Notes: generated by a model not told the origin, from the sequence alone. DNA of 41,684 bases from Alsobacter sp040380755 (GCA_040380755.1 JBEIIL010000015.1:1-41684); one strand, 5' to 3'; shown: positions 21,253 through 30,793, counted from the stretch's first letter. A program made the numbers and translations.

Positions 21253-22124
21253 CGCGGTCGCAGCCGGTCCCACGACGCGCACACGGCGCCGCCGACGATC
21301 AGCGCGGCGGCCGCGGCCAGCGTCCATGTCGCGGGCGCATAGCCGGCAACCACTAGGATCAGCGTCGACAGCACCGGCGCCGCGTAGGAGGCGACGCCGA
21401 GAAAGCCGATGTCGCCATGCTTGACCCCATGGTCCCACAAATAGAACGCCGCCCCCACCGGCCCGAGGCCGAGGCCGAGCACCGCCAGCCATTGCGTCGT
21501 GCCTTGCGGCCACACTGTCGTCTCGAAGGCGAGATGGCACGCCAGCGACAGCGCCGCCGTCGCCAGGCAGAACCCCGTCACCGCATCGGTCGGAACGCTG
21601 CCGAACCGGCGTGACAGCACCGAATAGCCCGCCCAGACAAACGCACAGGCGAGCGCCAGCGCGTAACCCGGCAGATAGCGCGCCTCGAGTGCCAGCCCCG
21701 GCCCCTTGCCGGCGACCAGCAGCACGACCCCGGCGAGACCGGCGACCGCACCGACGACGTGGCGCGCCCGCAGGCCCTCACCCGGCAACAGGGCCGAGAA
21801 CAGCACGATCAGCAGGGGCCACAGATAGGCGATGAGCCCGGCGTCGGCCGGCGGGGCCAGCCGCAGTGCTGCAAAATACAACGCATGGTAGCCAAACAGG
21901 CCGCCGATCCCCAGCAGCCAGACCGGCGCGGGCTGCCACAGCGCCGCCATCGCCCCCGGGCGCACAAACCAGCTCGCGGCGCCGAGCCCCCCGCCGATGG
22001 CGAACGTCATGGTGGCGAGCTGGAACGGCGGAATGACACCGGATGCCGCCGTCATCAGCGCAAGAGCCGACCACAGCGCGATTGCGCCGAGGCCGGCAAG
22101 GGTGGCGGAATCGAAACGCAGCAC
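21237..22124 (-). CDS. DMT family exporter, YddG-like
   Basis: A 295-residue ten-helix membrane protein of the EamA superfamily. The start (SATLAGLGAIALWSALALM) and the IPPFQLATMTFAIGG that follows resemble YddG, the aromatic amino-acid exporter. GYHALYFAALRLAPPADAGLI is the conserved end of the first repeat. The substrate assignment is inference. I chose the GTG at 22124 because GGAGG lies 7 bases upstream, giving the normal length; the ATG at 22238 would add a non-hydrophobic lead. Confidence 0.82.
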   Translation of the reverse strand: MLRFDSATLAGLGAIALWSALALMTAASGVIPPFQLATMTFAIGGGLGAASWFVRPGAMAALWQPAPVWLLGIGGLFGYHALYFAALRLAPPADAGLIAYLWPLLIVLFSALLPGEGLRARHVVGAVAGLAGVVLLVAGKGPGLALEARYLPGYALALACAFVWAGYSVLSRRFGSVPTDAVTGFCLATAALSLACHLAFETTVWPQGTTQWLAVLGLGLGPVGAAFYLWDHGVKHGDIGFLGVASYAAPVLSTLILVVAGYAPATWTLAAAAALIVGGAVCASWDRLRPRQSVT

Positions 22125-22239
22125 GGACGGGCCTCCATTGCAGGCGCCCCTTCGTAAGGCGGGTGAGCGCCGCGCGCAAAGCCCGGAAAGCATCACCGCC
22201 ACCGGCTTGCGCGCCCGAAAGACCGGCGTTACACTCAAT

Positions 22240-22255
22240 TAATCAAATTTGATTA
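22240..22255. promoter_or_regulatory. Perfect 16-bp AT-rich palindrome, candidate operator
   Basis: TAATCAAATTTGATTA is its own reverse complement. It lies 46 bases before the ATG of the AT-hook/winged-helix gene, in a roughly 65-base AT-rich island inside GC-rich surroundings. Half of it, TCAAATTT, recurs at 22271-22278, 27 bases further on. This arrangement suggests a binding site for a dimeric regulator. Confidence 0.5.
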
Positions 22256-22276
22256 TCGTTTTTCTATTGTTCAAAT

Positions 22277-22299
22277 TTTTTAAACCATAGGTTGAAAAA
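22277..22299. promoter_or_regulatory. Inverted repeat over the ribosome-binding region of the AT-hook gene
   Basis: TTTTTAAACC (22277-22286) and GGTTGAAAAA (22290-22299) pair at 9 of 10 positions around a three-base loop. The right arm ends two bases before the start codon at 22302. As DNA it could be an operator; as RNA it would cover the initiation region. No purine-rich ribosome binding site is visible besides the GGTTGAAAA in this arm. Confidence 0.4.
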
Positions 22300-22301
22300 C
22301 A

Positions 22302-22841
22302 ATGCTTTCAGACATCGCTTCCCACACGCCATCGGTCTCGGCCCTGCGGGTAATCCACGGCGAACTCGTCGACCGGCTGCGGCGCGAGAATCCGGAGTTC
22401 AGAACGCTGATTCTGATCGAGCAGGCCATCGCCTCGCTGGAAGGTCAGGGTGCCACGCAGGCGCTCGACTGCGAAATCCTGCCGATGCTGGCACGCCGGC
22501 GGCGGGGCCGGCCAACCCAGGACGGGGACGCAACGCCCTTGCTCCATTCCGGATCCGCCAAGCCCTTTGTCAGCCAGCGCGCCGCTGCCGAACAGGCGCT
22601 GCTGATGCGGGGCGAACCGGTGACGATCAAGGAATTGCTCGTGATGGTTGCAGAGCACGGCGCGCAGGTCCGAGGCGTCCGTCCGCAGGCGACCCTGTCG
22701 TCGAACCTGTCGCAGGATCCGCGCTTCGGCCTCGTCAACTATCGCGGCGAGGTCTGCTGGTGGCTGGCCGGCCGGGCGCTCCCCGGCGACGGCGCGCCGG
22801 CCCGCGTCCCCGCCGTACCGTCCATCGCGGCTAGCCGGTGA
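22302..22841 (+). CDS. Small DNA-binding protein: AT-hook-like segment plus HARE-HTH-like winged helix
   Basis: A 179-residue protein of no recognised family name. Residues 10-48 are predicted helical (LVDRLRRENPEFRTLILIEQ). Residues 65-71, RRRRGRP, match an AT-hook core. Residues 92-157 (AAAEQALLMRGEPVTIKELL ... LSSNLSQDPRFGLVNYRG) follow the pattern of HARE-HTH/winged-helix domains. The C-terminus is Ala/Pro-rich. The AT-rich palindromes directly upstream make autoregulation plausible. The ATG at 22302 is the first in the frame after the AT-rich island. Alone on the plus strand, it is bracketed by oppositely oriented genes. Confidence 0.7.
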   Translation: MLSDIASHTPSVSALRVIHGELVDRLRRENPEFRTLILIEQAIASLEGQGATQALDCEILPMLARRRRGRPTQDGDATPLLHSGSAKPFVSQRAAAEQALLMRGEPVTIKELLVMVAEHGAQVRGVRPQATLSSNLSQDPRFGLVNYRGEVCWWLAGRALPGDGAPARVPAVPSIAASR

Positions 22842-22878
22842 CCACGTCCACGCCAGGGAGGGCGCGGACGCGGCGGCG

Positions 22879-23604
22879 TTAGACCATGTACTGGCCGCCG
22901 TTGATCGTCAGCGTCGAACCGGTGATCCAGGCGGCCTCGTCGCTGGCAAGGTAGACCACCGCGGCGGCGATCTCTTCGGCCTGGCCGAGGCGGCCCGCCG
23001 GGATCTGCGGCAGGATCTTCGCCTTGAGCACCTCTTCGGGCACCGCCTGCACCATTTCGGTGGAGACGTATCCCGGCGCGATGACGTTGACGGTGATGCC
23101 CTTGGTGGCGTTTTCCTGCGCCAGCGCCTTGCTGAACCCGATCACGCCCGCCTTGGCGGCGGAGTAGTTCGTCTGCCCCATCTGGCCCTTCTGGCCGTTC
23201 ACCGACGAGATGTTGATGATGCGGCCGAAATTGCGCGCCCGCATGCCGTCGATCACCGGCCGGGTCATCGTGAACATCGAGTCGAGATTGGTGGTCAGCA
23301 CCGCCCGCCACTGCTCCAGCGTCATCTTCTGGAAGAAGCCATCACGGGTGATGCCGGCATTGTTGACCAGCACGTCGATCGGGCCGATGTCGGCCTCGAT
23401 CTGCTTGAGATTGGCGGCACAGGCATCCGCATCGGACACGTCGAACTTGTAGACCGGAATGCCCGTCTCGGCCTTGAACCGGTTCGCGGCGTCGTCATTG
23501 CCCGCGTAGTTGGCCGCGACGCTGTATCCCTTGGCGGCCAACGCCTTCGAGATCGCCGCTCCGATTCCGCGCGTCCCGCCGGTGACAACTGCAACCCTAG
23601 CCAT
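22879..23604 (-). CDS. phaB: Acetoacetyl-CoA reductase
   Basis: A 241-residue short-chain dehydrogenase that reduces acetoacetyl-CoA to (R)-3-hydroxybutyryl-CoA with NADPH, the second step of polyhydroxybutyrate synthesis. VVTGGTRGIGAAIS is the cofactor loop, LVNNAGITRD follows, and the catalytic set is ISSVNGQKG with YSAAK. The C-terminus ITGSTLTINGGQYM is typical of PhaB. Length matches the family. The start at 23604 (MARVAVVTGG) has GGGAAAG upstream. It follows phaA by 98 bases on the same strand. Confidence 0.95.
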   Translation of the reverse strand: MARVAVVTGGTRGIGAAISKALAAKGYSVAANYAGNDDAANRFKAETGIPVYKFDVSDADACAANLKQIEADIGPIDVLVNNAGITRDGFFQKMTLEQWRAVLTTNLDSMFTMTRPVIDGMRARNFGRIINISSVNGQKGQMGQTNYSAAKAGVIGFSKALAQENATKGITVNVIAPGYVSTEMVQAVPEEVLKAKILPQIPAGRLGQAEEIAAAVVYLASDEAAWITGSTLTINGGQYMV

Positions 23605-23702
23605 GCGCTTTCCCTTTTTTCTGGTCGTTTCCTGTCGTGTTTCGCCGCGAGCGGCGCGGCGGTGGCGCACATTGGCGCCGCCGCCGGTGGTCTCGATTGG
23701 GG

Positions 23703-24881
<1,179 letters not shown>

Positions 24882-25148
24882 GATGGCTTCTCTCCGATGT
24901 CGCATGAGCGTCCACGCCGCCGTCCACATGGGGCAACGTGCCGAAGTATCGCGGCATCTTTCGGCTGCCGTTAACGGAGCGTCAAGCTCGGAGGAACCCC
25001 AACGGCCTTATCCTTTCGAGGCCCTGCCTGCCGCCGGTTTGGGCAGCCTGAACGTTTCCCTTTCCGGGCTGCGGCAAATTTGTCTATCGTTACGCCACGC
25101 AGCCCGCGTCCTCTCTGGGCGGAGAGCCCTGTCCGCCGGCGTGAGATC

Positions 25149-25736
25149 ATGGCGACCGAGACAAAGCCGACCGTTATCAAGAAATACGCGAACCGCCGCC
25201 TGTACCACACCGGCACCAGCACCTACGTCACGCTCGATGATCTGGCCGGCATGGTGAAGAAGGGCGAGGACTTCGTGGTCTTCGACGCCAAGACCAGCGA
25301 TGAGATCACCCGGTCGGTTCTAGCCCAGATCATCTTCGAGCAGGAGGGCAAGACCGGACAGAATCTTTTGCCAATCTCCTTCCTGCGGCAGCTGATCCGC
25401 TTCTACGGTGACAGCATGCAGTCGCTGGTGCCGAGCTACCTCGAATACTCGATCCAGACCCTGACACAGAACCAGCAGAAGTTTCGCGAGCAGGTGCATC
25501 AGGCCTTCGGCGGCAATTCCTTCGGCACGACGGCCTTCGCCGCCATGGAGGAGCAGGCTCAGAAGAACATGACGATGTTCCGCGAGGCGCTGAAGATGTT
25601 CACGCCCTTCCCGCTGCAGCCCGGCACTGTCGCTGATGGAACGGTGCCTGAGCGGCCTGCCGACAGCGGCGAACTCGACGAGCTCAGGCGCCAGCTGACC
25701 GACGTGCAGAAGCGCCTCGACAAGCTGTCAGGCTGA
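25149..25736 (+). CDS. phaR: Polyhydroxyalkanoate synthesis repressor PhaR
   Basis: A 195-residue regulator. IKKYANRRLYHTGTSTYVTL (residues 10-29) opens the PHB_acc_N DNA- and polymer-binding domain, and VFDAKTSDEITRSVLAQII and FLRQLIRFYGD complete the accumulation-regulator repeats. The C-terminal part is coiled-coil-like (DELRRQLTDVQKRLDKL). PhaR represses phasin and related genes until PHB granules titrate it away. It is divergent from phaA across 267 bases and ends 8 bases from the convergent EAL gene. Confidence 0.95.
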   Translation: MATETKPTVIKKYANRRLYHTGTSTYVTLDDLAGMVKKGEDFVVFDAKTSDEITRSVLAQIIFEQEGKTGQNLLPISFLRQLIRFYGDSMQSLVPSYLEYSIQTLTQNQQKFREQVHQAFGGNSFGTTAFAAMEEQAQKNMTMFREALKMFTPFPLQPGTVADGTVPERPADSGELDELRRQLTDVQKRLDKLSG

Positions 25737-25744
25737 GGGCCGTC

Positions 25745-27460
25745 CTAGAGAGCCACCGAAACCGGCGGGACGGGCATGCTGGCCTCGCCGAACAGTTCGC
25801 CTTGCAGATACTCGATGCCCCAGCCCTCGAGCATCCGTGCTGTTTCCTCGTCCTGCACCCATTCGGCAACGATGCCGACGCCGAGGTGCCGGGCGAGGTC
25901 AACGAGCGTGCGCACGAAGAAGCGGTCGTCGGTCGAGCGGCCGAGATTCTGCACGAAGGCCCCGTCGATCTTCACCAGGTCGACATTCAGGTCGCGCAGG
26001 TGCCGGAACGAGGTGTGGCCCGAGCCGAAATCATCGATCGCGACCCGCACGCCGAGCGCACGCGTCGCCGCGATGCTGCGCTGGGTGGCTTCCAGATCCT
26101 CGATGGCGCAGGTCTCGGTCAGCTCGACGATCAGGCGCTGCGCCAGGCTCGGCTGCGCCGCCAGATGCCCGCCGAGTGCACCGATCCAGTCCGGGTGATG
26201 CGCCGTCGCGCTCGACACGTTCATCGACAGGCTGAGCGCCGGGTCTTCGGCAAGCGCCGCCACCGCGAGCTCGAGCACGCGGTGGTCGAGCAGCTGGACG
26301 AAGCCGAGCTTCTCGATCAGCGGCACGATCTGCGAGGCCGGCATCAGCGTGCTGTCGACCCGGTGGACGCGCACCAGCGCCTCGTAAAAGGCAATCTCGC
26401 GGCTGTGCGAGGCAACGATGGGCTGGCGCGCCAGCACCACGCGGCGCTCGTTGAGCGCGGTAACGATCTCGTCGGTGAAGCGGCGGTTGCTTTGCCGGCG
26501 CTCGTCACGGCGCCGGTCCGGCGCATAGGCCACGTAGGCACGCGCCGGAGAGGCCTTGGCGTCGGCCAGCGCTTCCTCGGCATGCTGCATCGCCAGCGCC
26601 GCCGTCGGCCCGAAGCGTGGCAGCAGCACGGCGCCGATCACCACGTTGGCATGCACCGATCCGGCCGTCGTCTCGGCCGGAGCCGCCTTGATGGCCTCGG
26701 CAAAGCGGACCGCCGCAACCGGAAGCTGCTCTTCCGAGCAGCCCAACAGGGCCACACCGAGCTTGTTGCCGGAATAGCGGGCCAGCGTATCGCCGCGCCG
26801 CATGACACTCCGCAACCGCTCGGCGATCGCGGCGATCACCTCGTCGGCCACGTCGAAGCCGTAGGCCTCGTTCAGCCCGCCCAATCCGTCGATGCCGATC
26901 AGCGCCAGCGCCAGGGTCTTGTGCTCGCGCCGGCAGCGGACGATTTCGTCGGCCAGAAGATCGGAGAGCTGCTGGCGGGTCAGCCCGCCAGTCAACTCGT
27001 CGCACTGGCCGGACCGGCCGCCTTTGCCGGCCGCAGGTTGCGGCACGATCCGCACCACCCCATGCACGCGCCCCGGCCGGCCGTCGATGCCGCCGAACCA
27101 GCGGCCGGTATCCTCGAGCCAGAGGGTTTCGCCCGATGACGCCTTGAAGGCATAGCTGGTCTGGAACGGAACGCCGTGGCCGACATCGCGCTGCGAGGAC
27201 CGCATCACCGCGTCGTAGCGCGACAGTCCGGAATCGGCCACGATCATCCGCGCATAAGCGCGGCCGCTGGCGATCGCCGTCCCGCCGGGAGCTTTCAGTG
27301 TCGTCGTGGCGTTGCCGCCCCAGTCGATCCGGTCGGTATCGATGCTCCAAGTATAGACGGTCTCGCCGATCGAGGAGAGCACCGCCCGCAGGTCTGTCGC
27401 GACGGGACCTGATCCCTCGCCGAGGCGGTTGCGCTCGTTCGGCTGGCTCATCTCGCTCAT
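25745..27460 (-). CDS. PAS - degenerate GGDEF - EAL protein (probable c-di-GMP phosphodiesterase)
   Basis: A 571-residue cytoplasmic signalling protein with no membrane segment. Residues 25-140 look like a PAS/PAC sensor. Residues 150-310 are a GGDEF domain whose signature is replaced by SGNKL (230-234), so cyclase activity is unlikely. Residues 330-565 are an EAL domain with the catalytic set retained: EALVR (360-364), NVSS, ELTET, IDDFGSG, VKIDG, AEWVQDEE and LQGE. It should hydrolyse c-di-GMP, with the GGDEF part perhaps a GTP sensor. No neighbour shows what it senses. Confidence 0.9.
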   Translation of the reverse strand: MSEMSQPNERNRLGEGSGPVATDLRAVLSSIGETVYTWSIDTDRIDWGGNATTTLKAPGGTAIASGRAYARMIVADSGLSRYDAVMRSSQRDVGHGVPFQTSYAFKASSGETLWLEDTGRWFGGIDGRPGRVHGVVRIVPQPAAGKGGRSGQCDELTGGLTRQQLSDLLADEIVRCRREHKTLALALIGIDGLGGLNEAYGFDVADEVIAAIAERLRSVMRRGDTLARYSGNKLGVALLGCSEEQLPVAAVRFAEAIKAAPAETTAGSVHANVVIGAVLLPRFGPTAALAMQHAEEALADAKASPARAYVAYAPDRRRDERRQSNRRFTDEIVTALNERRVVLARQPIVASHSREIAFYEALVRVHRVDSTLMPASQIVPLIEKLGFVQLLDHRVLELAVAALAEDPALSLSMNVSSATAHHPDWIGALGGHLAAQPSLAQRLIVELTETCAIEDLEATQRSIAATRALGVRVAIDDFGSGHTSFRHLRDLNVDLVKIDGAFVQNLGRSTDDRFFVRTLVDLARHLGVGIVAEWVQDEETARMLEGWGIEYLQGELFGEASMPVPPVSVAL

Positions 27461-27758
27461 GCGCGTCCGTGCCCTGGTCTGTCACGGCCCGGCCGCCGAC
27501 GGCAAACCCGTGGCCGCCCGAGTCCCGGAACGGGACGCCGCTGCTGAAAATCGCCTCCGGATAGTGCTCTGAATGCGGTTAATGCCGCGTTAAGATGCGG
27601 CACGGGCCTTGCTGCGCGAGGCTCAGGGCGTCCACGCGAAGACGCCGTCGGAGGTGCGCATGGCGGACAGAAAGGGTGTGGGGACTGGGGCTCTCGATCG
27701 GCCGGGCTTGCCGGTCGCTGGCCATGGCGCCGATGGCGCTCGCACCCGGTCGACAGCC

Positions 27759-27804
27759 GGGCCAGGAAGCCCGGGCCTGAGGTCCTGCCCGGGCTTCCTG
27801 GCCC
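27759..27804. repeat. Perfect 18-bp inverted repeat, 10-base loop
   Basis: GGGCCAGGAAGCCCGGGC (27759-27776) is followed after CTGAGGTCCT by its exact reverse complement (27787-27804). The stem is very stable in either RNA strand. There is no T-run on either side, so it is not a classical intrinsic terminator. It lies 144 bases downstream of the rpmF stop. Confidence 0.75.
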
Positions 27805-27854
27805 AGCTCCTGGCGCTGCGCGCCGGCATGCCGTCCCAGCGGCTCAAACGCAGA

Positions 27855-27877
27855 GCGGCGCCCGAAGAAGGCGCCGC
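27855..27877. repeat. Perfect 8-bp inverted repeat, 7-base loop
   Basis: GCGGCGCC (27855-27862), loop CGAAGAA, GGCGCCGC (27870-27877). It is the middle of three hairpins downstream of rpmF. No T-run follows. Confidence 0.6.
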
Positions 27878-27903
27878 GGCCTACAGGTCGGATGCGGCCC
27901 GTC

Positions 27904-27925
27904 CGGCGCGGCGCCTGCCGCGCCG
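27904..27925 (-). terminator. Probable rpmF terminator hairpin
   Basis: CGGCGCGGC (27904-27912), a four-base loop and GCCGCGCCG (27917-27925) form a perfect 9-bp stem 23 bases past the rpmF stop codon. That is the right place for a transcript end. The lack of a T-run means Rho help or simple 3'-end stabilisation is as likely as intrinsic termination. Confidence 0.45.
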
Positions 27926-27947
27926 CCGCCTCGACGTGCTGGCCTGA

Positions 27948-28133
27948 TCAGGCTTCCGACTTGACCTTGAGAACCTGGCGACCGCGATACATGCCGGTCT
28001 TCAGGTCGATATGGTGCGGACGGCGCAGCTCACCCGAATCCTTGTCTTCCACATAGGTGGGAGCCGCCAGCGCATCGGCGGAGCGGCGGAAGCCGCGCTT
28101 CATCGGGGAGGTCTTTCGCTTCGGAACAGCCAT
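27948..28133 (-). CDS. rpmF: 50S ribosomal protein L32
   Basis: A 61-residue basic protein beginning MAVPKRKTSPMKRGFRRS, the L32 signature, followed by the alphaproteobacterial form RRPHHIDLKTGMYRGRQVL. It lacks the four zinc cysteines of some L32 proteins, as is usual in this class. The start at 28133 has GGAG upstream. It is followed by three strong hairpins and preceded by mtgA, 90 bases away on the same strand. Confidence 0.96.
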   Translation of the reverse strand: MAVPKRKTSPMKRGFRRSADALAAPTYVEDKDSGELRRPHHIDLKTGMYRGRQVLKVKSEA

Positions 28134-28223
28134 GGGAGTCTCCGGTCGGACGGGCGTGAAGCAGCCTCCGGCCGCCAGCCGCAAAATCGAAGGCAGGCTT
28201 ATACAGGCAACCGCCCCGCATGG

Positions 28224-28967
28224 CTAGCCGGGCGGCGAGGACATTTTCGCACCACCGCCCAGGCACCCGGTCAGCCCCCCGGCCGCAGCCAGCCGCGCGC
28301 CCGTCACGGCGGCCAGCCGCGCATGGTGGCGGCCGGGCCTGGCGGCATTGCGGACGATCGGATTGGGCAGCGCCGCGGCGAGCAACGTTGCCTCGCGCAC
28401 GCCCAGCGCTGCAGCCGGACGGCCGAACAGGCGCTCCGCCGCCGCTTCGGCGCCGAAGATGCCGGGGCCCCACTCGGCAATGTTCAGATACACCTCCATG
28501 ATCCGCCGCTTCGGCCAGACGGCGTCCAGCAGCAACGCCAGCGGAACCTCCAGTGCCTTGCGCACATAGGAGCGTGACGGCCACAGGAACAGGTTCTTGA
28601 CCGTCTGCATGGTGAGGGTCGAGGCCCCGCGCGACGGCCCGTCCTCGTCCGACAGCACCTCCGACAGCGCATCCCAGTCGACGCCGCGGTGGCTGCAGAA
28701 CCTTGCGTCCTCCGACACGATCACGGCCGCCGCGAGCTGCGGTGCGATGGCCTCGAGCGGCACGTAGCGCCGGTCCACCGGCTGGCCTGTCACCCAGCGC
28801 GCCAGCATAAGCGTCGAGACTGGCGGCAGGACGCGCCAGGCCACGATCAGGACCACAAGCAGCGCGACAATGGCGGACACGACCAGCACCAGCGCGCGCA
28901 GCGCACGCCCCAGCAGGCGCCCGGGTCGGGCGCGGTGGCTGTCCGCAGGGGCCTCGGGGCGGGCCAT
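28224..28967 (-). CDS. mtgA: Monofunctional biosynthetic peptidoglycan transglycosylase
   Basis: A 247-residue GT51 glycosyltransferase that polymerises lipid II into glycan strands. One membrane segment (about residues 26-46) precedes the periplasmic domain. The catalytic motif is EDARFCSHRGVDW, followed by GASTLTMQTVKNLFL and RRIMEVYLNIAEWG. No transpeptidase domain is present. AAGG upstream supports the ATG at 28967. It lies between rpmF and the divergent ispA, a conserved order in Rhizobiales. Confidence 0.94.
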   Translation of the reverse strand: MARPEAPADSHRARPGRLLGRALRALVLVVSAIVALLVVLIVAWRVLPPVSTLMLARWVTGQPVDRRYVPLEAIAPQLAAAVIVSEDARFCSHRGVDWDALSEVLSDEDGPSRGASTLTMQTVKNLFLWPSRSYVRKALEVPLALLLDAVWPKRRIMEVYLNIAEWGPGIFGAEAAAERLFGRPAAALGVREATLLAAALPNPIVRNAARPGRHHARLAAVTGARLAAAGGLTGCLGGGAKMSSPPG

Positions 28968-29045
28968 GGCCCAGCCTTGACCGATCCGGCCCGATAGGGC
29001 AAGCCAGCCTCATGCTCCGGGGCCCGACAGCCGAGGGGATCCGCA

Positions 29046-29990
29046 ATGCCCGATCCTGACCGTTCCGCCGAAACCTTCGATGAGAGGCTCGCTGCCTGCG
29101 CGGCCGCGGTCGAGAAGGTGCTGGATCGCCTGCTCGACGCAGAGACGACAGCCGGCGAGATTGCCCGTCCGACCCGCCTGATCGAGGGCATGCGCTACGC
29201 GGCGCTGGGTGGCGGCAAGCGTCTGCGGCCCTTCCTTCTGGTCGAATCCGCGGCCCTTCTGGGTTGCGCCGGACCAGGCGTGCTGCGCGCGGCGGCAGCG
29301 CTCGAGATGGTGCACTGCTATTCGCTCGTCCATGATGACCTGCCGGCCATGGATGATGACGCGATGCGCCGCGGCCACCCGACCCTGCACAAGGTGCAGG
29401 ACGAGGCCGCCGCGATCCTCGCCGGCGACGCCCTGCTGACCCTGGCCTTCGACATCATGGCCGATCCGCAGACCCACCCCGATCCGGCGGTGCGCATTGG
29501 CCTCGTTGCGGGTCTCGCCCGCGCCTCGGGCGTCGGCGGAATGGCAGGCGGCCAGATGCTCGACCTGGAGGCGGAAGGCCGGTATGCGGGTGGCGTTCCC
29601 GTGCTGCAGGATGAAGCCGGCGTGCGCCGGCTGCAGGCGATGAAGACCGGAGCGCTGCTCGCCTTCGCGGCCGAGGCCGGTGCCATCATCGCCGCGGCAC
29701 CGGCCGAGGATCGCGCCGCATTGCTGGCCTACGGCAAGGCGCTGGGCGCGGCCTTCCAGGTGGCCGACGACATTCTCGACTGCGAGGCCTCGGCTGAGGC
29801 GCTCGGCAAGGCCACCGGCAAGGATGCTGCTCGCGGCAAGGCGACACTCGTCGGCGCACTCGGCCTCGAGAAGGCGCGCGCCGAGCGCGACCGGCTGGCG
29901 CTGGCCGCCGGGCGGGCGCTGTCGGGGTTCGGCCCGGAGGCTGACGTGCTGCGCCACGCCGCCCGGTTCGCCGCCGAGCGGAGGTCGTGA
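29046..29990 (+). CDS. ispA: Polyprenyl synthetase (probable farnesyl diphosphate synthase)
   Basis: A 314-residue trans-prenyltransferase. The two aspartate-rich motifs are VHDDLPAMDDD (first) and ADDILD (second), with GGGKRLRP for diphosphate binding between residues 50 and 60. The position before the first motif (MVHCYSL) fits a short-chain C15 product. It supplies farnesyl diphosphate for quinone and bactoprenol synthesis; ispG of the same pathway is about 2 kb away. Its TGA overlaps the GTG start of the next gene by three bases. Confidence 0.92.
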   Translation: MPDPDRSAETFDERLAACAAAVEKVLDRLLDAETTAGEIARPTRLIEGMRYAALGGGKRLRPFLLVESAALLGCAGPGVLRAAAALEMVHCYSLVHDDLPAMDDDAMRRGHPTLHKVQDEAAAILAGDALLTLAFDIMADPQTHPDPAVRIGLVAGLARASGVGGMAGGQMLDLEAEGRYAGGVPVLQDEAGVRRLQAMKTGALLAFAAEAGAIIAAAPAEDRAALLAYGKALGAAFQVADDILDCEASAEALGKATGKDAARGKATLVGALGLEKARAERDRLALAAGRALSGFGPEADVLRHAARFAAERRS

Positions 29991-30670
29991 CAGGCATCGG
30001 ACCCGCCCGGGTCGGGCTGGCCGGCCTCCTGCTGGCGAGATCGCGGCTCCTGTGTTCGGTTCTGGTGGGACTGGCCGCCGGCTATGCGTGGCAGCTCGTT
30101 GATCCATCCCTGTCGAGCCGACTTCTGGCCGGCTGGAACGCCGGTGCGCTGCTGTACCTTGTGTTGGTCGGCGCCATGATGCTGCGCGCCGACATCGACG
30201 ACATCCGCCGCCGGGCGGCGAGCTTCGACGAGCCGCTGCCGGTGATTCCGCTCCTGATCGTGGCGGCGACGGCCGCCAGCTTCGCTGCCATCGTCATCGA
30301 ACTCGTCAACGCCCGTTCGGGCGGACGCGTCCACGGCGGGGCACTGGCGATGGCTGCGATTACCGTGGCGGTCTCCTGGACACTGAGCCACACGGTCTTT
30401 GCGCTGCACTACGCGCATCTCTTCTACCACCCGAGCCAGGGCGAGCGCGGCCACGGTCTGCAGCTGCCCGGCGGCGAGGATCCGACCTATGCGGACTTCA
30501 TGTATGTCGCCTTCGTGATTGGCTGTGCGACACAGACCGCCGATGTCTGCTTCACATCCCGCGCCATGCGCAGCATCGGCCTGATCCACGGCATCGTGGC
30601 CTTCGTGTTCAACACGGCGGTGCTCGCGCTCACCGTCAACATTGCCGCGAGCCTGCTCGGCCAGGGCTGA
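29987..30670 (+). CDS. DUF1345 family membrane protein
   Basis: A 227-residue protein with about five membrane segments. LRADIDDIRRRAASFDE, WTLSHTVFALHYAHLFY and EDPTYADFMYVAFVIGCATQTAD are hallmark blocks of the DUF1345 family, whose function is unknown. GTG at 29987 overlaps the ispA stop (GTGA), so translation is probably coupled to ispA. The upstream frame has no better start. Confidence 0.88.
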   Translation: MTGIGPARVGLAGLLLARSRLLCSVLVGLAAGYAWQLVDPSLSSRLLAGWNAGALLYLVLVGAMMLRADIDDIRRRAASFDEPLPVIPLLIVAATAASFAAIVIELVNARSGGRVHGGALAMAAITVAVSWTLSHTVFALHYAHLFYHPSQGERGHGLQLPGGEDPTYADFMYVAFVIGCATQTADVCFTSRAMRSIGLIHGIVAFVFNTAVLALTVNIAASLLGQG

Positions 30671-30793
30671 CGGCGGCATCCGGCGCACGGCAGCTGCACG
30701 TTATGGTTGATGAAATCCTATCCTGACTCCTAAACCGCTAAATGCTAGAGAGATCCGCGCCCGTCTCCGGAGCGCGAGGTCAGGGTTGCGTAA

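Larger units (their letters stand above)
27461..27947. other. 487-base gene-free stretch with strong hairpins
   Basis: It lies between the EAL gene (starting at 27460, minus strand) and the end of rpmF (27948, minus strand). Short open frames on both strands have neither recognisable products nor good starts. The notable content is three perfect inverted repeats between 27759 and 27925, listed separately, lying downstream of rpmF. The part nearest 27461 should hold the EAL gene promoter. A non-coding RNA is possible, but I recognise no known family. Confidence 0.5.

Noticed and set aside
24882..25148. PhaR operator (CTGC/GCAG pairs) between phaA and phaR
   Set aside because: One loose CTGCC/GGCAG pair exists near 25028-25046, but such pairs are common at this GC content; not enough to call a site.
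27609..27947. Possible 112-residue gene between the EAL gene and rpmF
   Set aside because: Arg/Ala/Gly/Pro-rich, no ribosome binding site, runs through all three hairpins, no recognisable product.
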